A stretch of DNA of 64,000 nt from Yinghuangia aomiensis (GTDB lineage: Bacteria > Actinomycetota > Actinomycetes > Streptomycetales > Streptomycetaceae), in the NCBI RefSeq assembly GCF_039542225.1, contig NZ_BAABHS010000014.1, forward strand, positions 175,768 through 239,767. Reading direction: 5' to 3'. Shown here in pieces: positions 51,075 to 58,895 of this stretch. Under the pieces are notes generated by a model. The model was not told the DNA's origin. It did no database searches and saw only the letters and a program-made list of their open reading frames with translations. Numbering within the stretch: position 1 is the stretch's first letter; every line of letters starts with the position of its first letter. The position numbers and the translations under genes are program-made.

Positions 51075-51851
51075 TCACGGGGCACCGAACGGTTTTTCCG
51101 GGAATCCGGGTGCGGGCCTCTCGGCGAACGGGCCGGACGCGGTGACGGGTTCGACGTGCTCGGCGGCGGCCTCTTCGGGTTCCATGCGGCGCGACCACAC
51201 CAGGTGACGCTCCATCAGCACAGCGGCGCCGTCCGGGTCGCGGGCCTCGATCAGGTCGAGCAGGTCGTGGTGGTCGTGCGCGGTGCGGCTCAGTTCGCCG
51301 CGCTCGACGAGCGGGCGGAGGCGGTAGAGCCGGGCCTGCGACCGCAGTTCGAGGACGATGCGGACGAGGCGGGCGTTGCCGGAGAGTTCCAGCAGGCGGG
51401 TGTGGAAACGCTGGTCGGCGAGGACGTAGCCGAGGACGTCGCCGTGCTTGACGGCCTCGGCCACGTCGTCGGCGAGGGCCCGCAGGGCGGGCAGCGCGTC
51501 GGCGCAGCCGTCACGCGCGAGGTCGGCGACGGTGGGGACTTCGAGGAGCCGGCGCAAGCGGTGGATCTCGTCGGCGTCGCGCGCGGAGAGGGCGCGGACC
51601 CGGAATCCCTTGTTGCGCACGGGTTCGACGAGCCCGTCCTTCGCCAAGTCGAGTAATGCCTCGCGGACCGGCGTCGCGGAGACGCCGAACCGGGCGGCAA
51701 GGCCGGGAGCGGAGTAGACGACACCGGGCCGCATTTCGCCGGCGACCAGCGCCGCGCGGATCGCCCGGGCGACCTGCTCGCGCAGACTCAGCCGCTCCCC
51801 CAAGCGGCCTTTGCCGCCCTCCGATCCGGTTTCCGCCGCCGGCTCGTCCAT
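51075..51851 (-). CDS. GntR-family regulator, FCD subfamily
   Basis: 258 aa. Winged helix (about 20-85): LREQVARAIRAALVAGEMRPG, SAPGLAARFGVSATPVREAL, LAKDGLVEPVRNKGFRV. The FCD helical domain has the metal-site pattern D...H in YVLADQRFHTRLLELSGN, then HHDLLDLIEARD and MERHLVWSR. Ligand unknown. Confidence 0.92.
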   Translation of the reverse strand: MDEPAAETGSEGGKGRLGERLSLREQVARAIRAALVAGEMRPGVVYSAPGLAARFGVSATPVREALLDLAKDGLVEPVRNKGFRVRALSARDADEIHRLRRLLEVPTVADLARDGCADALPALRALADDVAEAVKHGDVLGYVLADQRFHTRLLELSGNARLVRIVLELRSQARLYRLRPLVERGELSRTAHDHHDLLDLIEARDPDGAAVLMERHLVWSRRMEPEEAAAEHVEPVTASGPFAERPAPGFPEKPFGAP

Positions 51852-51963
51852 CCCGCTTCACGTCCCTCCGTGGCCTCCCCGACCGTATCCAAGTTCGCCC
51901 GGACGGCGCAGCTTGGCGGACGGCCGACGGCGGGGCGCGGACGCGGTGTTCGGCGAAAAGCCG

Positions 51964-52623
51964 TCAGCCCCGTCCCGCCCGGCGCCGCGCCACTCCGGTC
52001 GTCACCGCCCCCGCCGTCAGCAGCGCGCCCGCCACCGCGACGTACGGCCACGTCGGCGTCCCGCTGCCGCCGGTGTGCGCCAGTTCCGGACCGGCCGCCG
52101 CCTGCGGCGCCGCCGTCGCGGCGGCCGGCTTGCCCGCCGGAGCGGCGGTCGCGGGCGCCGACGTCGCCGCGCGTGCCGTCGGCGTCGCCGAGGCCGCCGT
52201 CGGGCACGGCTTCGCCCCCAGCGTCAGGGTGACCGGCGCGCTGCCGTTCGGCAGCAAGTGGAGTTCGACGGCCACCGCCTGCCCGGGGTGCTGGGTGCCG
52301 AAGCCGATCCACCCGAGCGGCCCGAGGTCGAGCGTGGGCAGGCCGGTGAGCTTGGCTTCGATGCCGATGGTGTGCAGGGCGTCCACCGCGGCGGCGGTCA
52401 GGGCGCCGCGCTCGCCGCATGTGGGCTGGAGGAGTTGCAGGTCGACGACGTCGCGCAGCGTCGTCTGGACGCGGTCGGCGGTGGCCGCGGGCGGAGTGGC
52501 GGAGGCGGCGGGCGCGGTGGCGGCGGGCGCGGTGGCGGCGGCCGCGGCGGGACCGGCGGCGAGCAGCGCCGCGGCGCAGGTCACCGGAGCGAGCAGGGCG
52601 CGGACGGACAGACGGACAGACAC
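51964..52623 (-). CDS. Sortase-anchored surface protein (LAxTG)
   Basis: 219 aa from GTG 52623, with GAGGGG upstream. Signal peptide with AAAAA cleavage region (about 30-36), a 100-aa domain with two Cys (LLQPTCGERGAL and GAKPCPTAA), an Ala/Pro linker, then LAHTG at 181-185, a hydrophobic helix and RRRAGRG: a class E sortase signal. The surface domain is of unknown function. Confidence 0.85.
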   Translation of the reverse strand: MSVRLSVRALLAPVTCAAALLAAGPAAAAATAPAATAPAASATPPAATADRVQTTLRDVVDLQLLQPTCGERGALTAAAVDALHTIGIEAKLTGLPTLDLGPLGWIGFGTQHPGQAVAVELHLLPNGSAPVTLTLGAKPCPTAASATPTARAATSAPATAAPAGKPAAATAAPQAAAGPELAHTGGSGTPTWPYVAVAGALLTAGAVTTGVARRRAGRG

Positions 52624-52782
52624 AGGGGACCCCTCGTCGTGGCAAAACGCGTCCCGCGGGACGGCGGGCACGCGGAAACAAGCCCGGCGCGGCGCGGAGG
52701 GGTGACGCCTGGACCCGGTGACGGATCACCGCCGAACGGGGCGAGTCTGGCAGGAGGGACGGGTGGGGCGGGCGGGAACCGC

Positions 52783-52820
52783 AAAAAACGACCGACCCGG
52801 CCGGAAACCGGCCGGGTCGG
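52783..52820 (-). terminator. Intrinsic terminator of the PAP2 gene
   Basis: 13-bp perfect stem 52820-52808/52804-52792 with TTT loop; on the minus strand a TTTTTT run (52788-52783) follows the stem after 3 nt. One of the few classical T-tract terminators in this window. Confidence 0.9.
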
Positions 52821-52840
52821 CGAAAGCGGTCGTCGAGTGC

Positions 52841-53479
52841 TCAGGCGGCCACCAGCGGCCGCAGCGGCGTGCGTTCCAACCGGCGGACCAGCGGCAGCAA
52901 TGCGCGCAGCGCGAGCGGCGACAGCGCCAGCGCGACGAGCGCGCCGAGCGCGAAGCCGCCGATGACGTCCGTCGGGTAGTGCACGCCGACGTACAGCCGG
53001 GCGAGGCCCTGCAGCACCGCGACGAGCACCGCCACGGCCCCGAGCTTCCGGTCGACCAGCAGCAGCGCCACCGCGATGGACATGGTGAGCAGCGCGTGGT
53101 CGGACGCGAACGACGGGTCGTCCTTGCCTTCCACGAGCACGTGGATCTCCGCGGGATGCGTGACGAACGGCCGCGGCCGGTCCACCCAGTCGCGCAGCGG
53201 CATGTTGGCCAGCTCCGCGATCAGCGCGGCGATCGGCGCCCACAGCACGCCCGCGACCGCCACGTCGTGGTCGGGCCGCTTGCGGGCCCGGAACCACGCG
53301 AGGCCGACGATCAGCCCGAGCACCGCGAGCAGGCCGAACTCGCCGAGGAACTCCATCGCACCGTGCGCCCACGACGTGTCGTCGGCGAACCCGTTGACGC
53401 CCTTGAGGACGTCGAGGTCGACGTTGTCGGCGGCGAGCGGCGGCGCGGAGCTGGCGGCGGGCAGGGCGTACACGGTCAC
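52841..53479 (-). CDS. PAP2-family membrane phosphatase
   Basis: 212 aa, five to six membrane helices. Catalytic motifs: RDWVDRPRP, PSFASDHALL (in place of PSGH) and RLYVGVHYPTDV. Could dephosphorylate undecaprenyl pyrophosphate or phosphatidic acid. The middle motif is PSFxSDH, known in BcrC-like enzymes. It lies just downstream of the polymer export cassette. Confidence 0.9.
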   Translation of the reverse strand: MTVYALPAASSAPPLAADNVDLDVLKGVNGFADDTSWAHGAMEFLGEFGLLAVLGLIVGLAWFRARKRPDHDVAVAGVLWAPIAALIAELANMPLRDWVDRPRPFVTHPAEIHVLVEGKDDPSFASDHALLTMSIAVALLLVDRKLGAVAVLVAVLQGLARLYVGVHYPTDVIGGFALGALVALALSPLALRALLPLVRRLERTPLRPLVAA

Positions 53480-53599
53480 GCGGGATACCTCCGGGAAGTT
53501 CGTCCTCGAATGTTCACGTCCGGGAGTATCCGTGTGGTTCCCGGACGTGACGGAATCCCCCGCAATTCCCCGGTCTTCCCCCCGGACGAGCGAATCCCG

Positions 53600-54406
53600 T
53601 CAGCGGCCCTTCTCGTACGCGGCCACCACCTCGTCGGTCGGCCCGTCGGCGAGGATCGTCCCGTCGTGCAGCCAGATGACCCGGTCGCACGTGTCCCGGA
53701 TGGACTTCATGCTGTGGCTGACCAGGAACACCGAGCCGGCCTGCGCGCGCAGTTCGCGGATGCGGGCCTCGCTGCGCAGCTGGAACTCGCGGTCGCCGGT
53801 GGCGAGCGCCTCGTCGATCATCAGCACGTCGTGCGTCTTGGCCGCGGCGATGGAGAACCGCAGGCGCGCGCCCTGGCCCGAGGAGTAGGTGCGCATCGGG
53901 CGGCTGAGGATGCCCGGGCTCATCTTCTCCAGGCCGGAGAACTCGGCGATCTCGGTGTACCGGGTCTGGGCTTCCTCCTGCGACATGCCCATGGCGAGGC
54001 AGCCGAGGATGATGTTCCGCTCACCCGTCAGCTCGTTCATCATCGCGGCGTTGACGCCGAGCAGCGACGGCTGGCCGTCCGTGTAGATCTTGCCCCTGGT
54101 CGGCGGCAGCAGGCCCGCGACGCAGCGCAGCAGGGTGCTCTTGCCGGAGCCGTTGCGGCCGATGAGGCCGATCGCCTCGCCGCGGTAGGCGACGAAGCTG
54201 ACGCCCTTGACCGCGTGCACCTCGGTGATGCCGGTCGCCTTCTTGCGGGCCACGATGCGGGACAGCGCGGAGGTCGCGCTGCCCTTGCCCGCGCCGGCGC
54301 CGTGCACGCGGTAGACGAGGTGCACGTCGTCGACGACGACGGTGGGGGCACTCTCGGCGACCTTCTCGGTCGTCGCGGCGCCGTCCGCGACAGCGGTGTC
54401 AGCCAC
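53600..54406 (-). CDS. Polysaccharide-export ABC transporter ATPase (TagH/Wzt type)
   Basis: 268 aa from GTG 54406. Walker A GRNGSGKST, signature YSSGQGARLRFSI, Walker B VLMIDEALATGD, H-loop VSHSM. The DEALATGD form is typical of O-antigen/teichoic acid exporters. Lacks a C-terminal substrate-sensing domain. Starts 8 bp inside the end of the permease gene. Confidence 0.92.
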   Translation of the reverse strand: MADTAVADGAATTEKVAESAPTVVVDDVHLVYRVHGAGAGKGSATSALSRIVARKKATGITEVHAVKGVSFVAYRGEAIGLIGRNGSGKSTLLRCVAGLLPPTRGKIYTDGQPSLLGVNAAMMNELTGERNIILGCLAMGMSQEEAQTRYTEIAEFSGLEKMSPGILSRPMRTYSSGQGARLRFSIAAAKTHDVLMIDEALATGDREFQLRSEARIRELRAQAGSVFLVSHSMKSIRDTCDRVIWLHDGTILADGPTDEVVAAYEKGR

Positions 54407-55310
54407 GTCCGTACCTCTCTTCCGCACGCCAGAAGTAGATGAACCCGCCGACGCCGATGACGAGGGCCCAGGCGGCGGCCACGCCCCACGTCCAGGTTGG
54501 CACACCGGAGTGGCTTTCGATCAGGGAGTCGCGGACCAGCTCGATGTACACCGCGATGGGATTGAGGTCCAGCGCGTGCCGCACCCAGGCGGGCGCGTCC
54601 TTGGTGAAGTTGTCGATGCTGTAGAAGACGCCCGACGTGTACAGCCAGGTCCGCAGGATGAACGGCATCAGCTGGTTGATGTCGGTGACCACCGCGCCGA
54701 ACCGCGCGACGATCATGCTGAGCCCGATGTTGAACACGAACTGCAGCATCAGCACCGGCACGACCAGCAGCCACTTGAGCGTCAGCGGCTCGCCCTTGGC
54801 CAGCACGATGCCGCACAGCACGATCATCGAGATGAGCAGCTGCTGGAGCTGCACGATGGTGAACGAGATCGGCAGGCTGGCGCGCGGGAAGTGCAGGGCG
54901 CGGATCAGGTTGAGCTGGCCGCTGATGGACCGGGTCCCGGCCAGCACCGCGCTCTGCGTGAAGCCGAACACGAAGATGCCGGTGACGAGGAAGGCGATGA
55001 AGTTCGGAACGCCCCGGTTGGTCTTCAGCATGAGGCCGAAGATCAAGTAGTAGATCGCCGCGTTGAGCAGCGGCGTGAGGATCTGCCAGACCTGTCCGAG
55101 CCTGGCGTCGCTGTACGACGCGCGAGTCTTGGCGTTGGCGAACGCGACGATGAAGTGGCGCCGCTGCCAGAGCTGTTTGACGTACGCGCCCAGACCCGGG
55201 CGCGCGCCGCTGACGGTCAGCCCGTGCCGGGCGGCGAGTTCCGCGAGCGACTCCCCGTCGCCTGGCGGGGAACTCCTGGGGAGAGCGTCGGTCGTTGCGC
55301 TGTTGGCCAC
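54399..55310 (-). CDS. Polysaccharide-export ABC transporter permease (TagG/Wzm type)
   Basis: 303 aa from GTG 55310. After a 60-residue cytoplasmic start come six membrane helices with the ABC2 motif YSDARLGQVWQILTPLLNAAIYYLIFG and DINQLMPFILRTWLYTSGVFY. Pairs with the ATPase to export a lipid-linked polymer. Confidence 0.92.
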   Translation of the reverse strand: MANSATTDALPRSSPPGDGESLAELAARHGLTVSGARPGLGAYVKQLWQRRHFIVAFANAKTRASYSDARLGQVWQILTPLLNAAIYYLIFGLMLKTNRGVPNFIAFLVTGIFVFGFTQSAVLAGTRSISGQLNLIRALHFPRASLPISFTIVQLQQLLISMIVLCGIVLAKGEPLTLKWLLVVPVLMLQFVFNIGLSMIVARFGAVVTDINQLMPFILRTWLYTSGVFYSIDNFTKDAPAWVRHALDLNPIAVYIELVRDSLIESHSGVPTWTWGVAAAWALVIGVGGFIYFWRAEERYGRG

Positions 55311-55351
55311 AATGACACTTTCGATTCGGGCCTTCGGGGGCAGGTGGAAGA

Positions 55352-56308
55352 TCAGACGATGGGCGGGCGGCCCAAGCGGGTCATCCGCCAAACGGTTCGC
55401 CAGGACATGGGACGCCGTCCGCCGCAGGAAGCGTTCCAGCCTTCCCGGAAACCGCCGCGCCACGCCTGCATGGCTTCCTTGGACGGCCGCCGCGCGGTGG
55501 TGATCACGATCCAGGTTCCGAGGTACACCGGCACGATCGGCCACGGCAGATTGCGCCGGGCCAGCCATACCCGGTTGCGGGCGTTCATACGGAAGAACGC
55601 CGCGTGCCGGGCCGGGCTGGTGGCCGGGTGCTCCAAGAGGACGTCGGCACGGTACTCGACCTTCCAGCCGGCGTCGATGGCCCGCCATGCCAGGTCGGTT
55701 TCCTCGTGCGCGTAGAAGAAGTCGTCGGGCAGGCCGCCGACTTCCCGCAGCACCGCGGCGCGGATCGCGCAGGCGCCACCGAGGAAGGTGGTGGCGGCGC
55801 TGGACCGCTCCGGGTCGGAGGCGCGCAGCCGCGGCACGTGCCTGCGCTGCGTTTCGCCGGTCTCCGGGTCGACGATGCGGAAGCTGACGATGCCCAGCTT
55901 CGGGTCCGCGTCGAAGGCCGCGCGCAGCAGGCGCGCGGTCTCCGGGTCCGGGAGCCGGCCGTCGTCGTCCAGGAACAGCACGACGTCGTCGTCGAGCTCC
56001 GCGGCGCCGACGTTGCGTCCGGCCGGTATGCCGACGTTCTCGGGGAGGGCGACGGTGCGCACCTTCTCCCCCGCGACCTCGGGCACGGGACCGCCGTTGG
56101 CGACCACGACCACGTCTATCGGGGCGCCCTGCTGGGCGGCCACCGAGTCGAGCAGCGCGGACAGCGCGTCGGGCCGGTCGCCCATGGTGAGGACGACCGC
56201 GCCGAGTGACACTTCGGGACGTATCTGGGCAGGTACCGACACCCGGGGCTTCTCCTTTGCGTCCGGTGCGCCCTCTGCCTGCACGCCGCTTTCCGGAGCC
56301 GCGGTCAC
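55352..56308 (-). CDS. Family 2 glycosyltransferase
   Basis: 318 aa from GTG 56308 (GTGA overlap with the upstream CDP-alcohol transferase stop). VSLGAVVLTMGDRPDALSALLDSV, NVGIPAGRNVGA, DDDVVLFLDDDGRLP (DxD-type), and FFYAHEETDLAWRA as the ED acid motif. Resembles GlfT/rhamnosyltransferase-like wall polymer enzymes. No membrane helix is clear. Confidence 0.9.
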   Translation of the reverse strand: MTAAPESGVQAEGAPDAKEKPRVSVPAQIRPEVSLGAVVLTMGDRPDALSALLDSVAAQQGAPIDVVVVANGGPVPEVAGEKVRTVALPENVGIPAGRNVGAAELDDDVVLFLDDDGRLPDPETARLLRAAFDADPKLGIVSFRIVDPETGETQRRHVPRLRASDPERSSAATTFLGGACAIRAAVLREVGGLPDDFFYAHEETDLAWRAIDAGWKVEYRADVLLEHPATSPARHAAFFRMNARNRVWLARRNLPWPIVPVYLGTWIVITTARRPSKEAMQAWRGGFREGWNASCGGRRPMSWRTVWRMTRLGRPPIV

Positions 56309-57081
56309 TTGAGCCTGCTCGACAGGAGGATGCTGGCCAGGTGCAGGGCCGTCTGCAGGACCGCGACCCCGGCCAGGACCGCGACGGCGATCCGGCTGAA
56401 CAGCAGGTCGCCGTGCACCGCGTCGAAGATGCCGGCGACGAGCAGCAGCAGGGACGCCTCGACGCCGCCGACGAGGCGGTGGAACTTGAGCGATGCGGCG
56501 ACCTTGCGGGCCTTGGCGGCGCCGGTGGAGCGCGGCACCGAGGCGGCGTCCTGGACGGGCGCAAGGCCGGAACGGGCGCGCGAGACGTCGACGAGGTCGG
56601 TCTCGGACTTGATGAGGATCGCGCCGAGCGCGGCGATTGCGCCGAGGAACGCCCAGCCGCGCACGCCGCCGTCGCCGAACACGTCGGAGGCGTGCAGGCC
56701 GGCGCCGACGAGGAGGGCCGCTTCGGACAGGTAGTGGCCGACCCGGTCGAGGTAGACGCCGGTGACCGAGGTCTGCCGCCGCCAGCGGGCGACTTCGCCG
56801 TCGACGCAGTCGAGCAGCAGGTAGACCTGGATCAGCACGGCGGCGAGCACCGGTCCGGCGAGGCCGGGGATGGTGAGCGCGGCGCCGGCGGCTATGCCGG
56901 CGACGATCATCAGGTAGGTCAATTGGTTGGGCGTGATGCGTGTTCCGACCACACGCCGGGTGATCTGCAGCGAAATCTGACGCATGTACAGGCGCCCGGC
57001 CCAATGTTCGCCGCTTCTGCGGTCGAGCAACCCCTCAGGGTGGCAGACCGCGCGGAGTTCAGCCGCTGTAGGTGTCGACAT
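56305..57081 (-). CDS. CDP-alcohol phosphotransferase with altered last catalytic residue
   Basis: 258 aa, about six membrane helices. The motif D(x)2DG(x)2AR(x)8G(x)3D(x)3D appears as DCVDGEVAR ... GVYLDRVGH: the fourth Asp, usually the catalytic base, is His. Overlaps the dehydrogenase gene by 23 bp. Probably joins a CDP-linked polyol to a hydroxyl acceptor. Confidence 0.87.
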   Translation of the reverse strand: MSTPTAAELRAVCHPEGLLDRRSGEHWAGRLYMRQISLQITRRVVGTRITPNQLTYLMIVAGIAAGAALTIPGLAGPVLAAVLIQVYLLLDCVDGEVARWRRQTSVTGVYLDRVGHYLSEAALLVGAGLHASDVFGDGGVRGWAFLGAIAALGAILIKSETDLVDVSRARSGLAPVQDAASVPRSTGAAKARKVAASLKFHRLVGGVEASLLLLVAGIFDAVHGDLLFSRIAVAVLAGVAVLQTALHLASILLSSRLK

Positions 57082-58120
57082 AATCAGCTACCGCATCTCC
57101 GAGGGCATCGCGCCCGAGACCGAGGTGTTCGATGATGGTGTAACGCCCCGGGCGGGTCGCCGGCGCGAACTCCAGCACGTCCACGAATTGCTCGGCGGTC
57201 AGGCCGAGTTGCGCGGGGACGATCGGAAGTCCGTGCCGGTCGAGGGACGCGGCCAGCCGGTCGGCCAGACCGCGGTCGCCGCGGAGGTAGGTGCAGAACG
57301 CCGCGCCCAAGCCCACCTGCTCGCCGTGCAAGCCGTCGCGCTCGGGGAACAGCAGGTCGATGGCGTGCGAGATCTCGTGGCAGCCGCCGCTGCACGGACG
57401 GGACGTCCCGGTCACCGACATCGCGATCCCGGACAGCACGAGGCCTTCGGTAAGCGCGACGAGGAACGGGTCGTCCTCGACGGTGTCCGGCCGGTGCAGC
57501 AGCGACTCCCCCGCGGTACGCGAGAACGCCGCCGCCAGACCGTCGAACGCTTCGCCGGTCTCGCGGGCGGAAAGCTCCCAGTCGGCGACCGACGACAGGT
57601 TGCTCAGGGCCTCGCCGATGCCGGAGCGGACGAACCGCTTCGGCGCCTCCCGTATGACGGCCAGGTCGACGATGAGCGCGATCGGAGTGGGAACGCCGTA
57701 CGAGCCGCGGCCCTTGTCGTTGTCGAGAATGCTGACCGGCGAGGCGATGCCGTCGTGCGCGAGGTTGGTCGCGACGGCGACGACCGGAAGGCCGACGCGC
57801 GCCGCGGCGTACTTGGTGGCGTCCAGGACACGGCCGCCGCCGATGCCGACGACCGCGTCGTAGTTGCCCGCGCCCATCCGGTCGGCCAGGTCGACGGCGG
57901 CGGCGAGGCTGCCGCCGTCCACGCCGAACCATTCGGCGTCCGGTATCGCCGGGGCGAGCCGTTCCCGCAGCCGGGCGCCGGAACCGGTGCTGACCGCGAC
58001 GGCCAGCCGGCCCGACGTGGACACGCGCCGGTCCGACAGGATGGCGGACAGATCGCCCAAAGCACCTGGACGGATGTCGACCGTGAGCGGCGCCGGGACC
58101 AAGCGCGTCAGTATCGGCAC
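57059..58120 (-). CDS. Glycerol-1-phosphate-dehydrogenase-like enzyme (AraM/EgsA family)
   Basis: 353 aa from GTG 58120 (GGGAGA upstream). NAD site GIGGGRVLDATKYAA; metal ligands Asp in NLAHDGIASPVS and His in GGCHEISHA and LHGEQVGLG. This set is closer to sn-glycerol-1-phosphate dehydrogenases than to iron alcohol dehydrogenases. G1P is the archaeal lipid backbone but is also used by some bacteria for special polymers or lipids. Substrate not proven. Confidence 0.8.
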   Translation of the reverse strand: MPILTRLVPAPLTVDIRPGALGDLSAILSDRRVSTSGRLAVAVSTGSGARLRERLAPAIPDAEWFGVDGGSLAAAVDLADRMGAGNYDAVVGIGGGRVLDATKYAAARVGLPVVAVATNLAHDGIASPVSILDNDKGRGSYGVPTPIALIVDLAVIREAPKRFVRSGIGEALSNLSSVADWELSARETGEAFDGLAAAFSRTAGESLLHRPDTVEDDPFLVALTEGLVLSGIAMSVTGTSRPCSGGCHEISHAIDLLFPERDGLHGEQVGLGAAFCTYLRGDRGLADRLAASLDRHGLPIVPAQLGLTAEQFVDVLEFAPATRPGRYTIIEHLGLGRDALGDAVADYVDTYSG

Positions 58121-58845
58121 GCTATCTCCCGGGCCTTCATGAGGTCTTCCGTGGTGTCGATCTCGGTCCAGACCGCGCCGCCGATGGACTGCACGTCGAC
58201 CCGCACGCCGCGGTCGGCGAGTTCCTGGTAGCCGTCCTCGTAGTACAGCTGCGCGTCGCGGCGCCACGTCGTCTCGAGCGCGTCGACCAGCGCGGGCGCG
58301 GAGCGGCCCTCGATCAGCGTCACGCCGATGTACTCGCCGACGGCGGCGGCCGGGTCCATGAGCTTGGTGATGTGCGCCACACCGCCGGCCTCGTCGAGAC
58401 GGACCTTCATCTCCTCGTCGGCGAGCGGCTTGGCGTCGTCGAGGGCGAGGATGATGCCCTTGGCGTCGGAGCGGGCGCCGAGCAGCGCCTCCTGGACGCT
58501 CAGCGGGTGGAGCGTGTCACCGTTCGCGAGCAGCACGCCTTCGGCCAGGTAGTCGCGTGCGCACCACAGCGAGTAGGCGTTGTTCCACTCCTCGGCCTTG
58601 TCGTTCTCCACGAGGTGGAGCTTGAGGCCGTAGGTCTTCTCCAGGTCCGCCTTGCGCTCGCGCACCGCGTCGCCGCAGTAGCCGACGACTATCGCGGCCT
58701 CCGCGAGGCCGACCGCGGCGTAGTTCTCCAGCGTGAAGTCCACGACCGAACGTTCGTCCCGCACCGGCACCAGGGCCTTGGGCAGCGTGTCCGTCCAGGG
58801 CCGCAGTCTCCGTCCGGCGCCGGCGGCAAGGATCAGACCGATCAT
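58108..58845 (-). CDS. LicC-like sugar/polyol-phosphate cytidylyltransferase
   Basis: 245 aa. IGLILAAGAGRRLRPWTDTLPKALVPV is the nucleotidyltransferase start; WNNAYSLWCARD matches the LicC/inositol-phosphate cytidylyltransferase group; GDTLHPL and EIDTTEDL metal residues present. Likely forms a CDP-activated headgroup for one of the two CDP-alcohol transferases. AGGAG before ATG 58845. Confidence 0.87.
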   Translation of the reverse strand: MIGLILAAGAGRRLRPWTDTLPKALVPVRDERSVVDFTLENYAAVGLAEAAIVVGYCGDAVRERKADLEKTYGLKLHLVENDKAEEWNNAYSLWCARDYLAEGVLLANGDTLHPLSVQEALLGARSDAKGIILALDDAKPLADEEMKVRLDEAGGVAHITKLMDPAAAVGEYIGVTLIEGRSAPALVDALETTWRRDAQLYYEDGYQELADRGVRVDVQSIGGAVWTEIDTTEDLMKAREIACRY

Positions 58846-58895
58846 CGTGCTACTCCTGTTCGGGTCGGACGCCCCTGCGGCGCCCGCGCGGTTGC

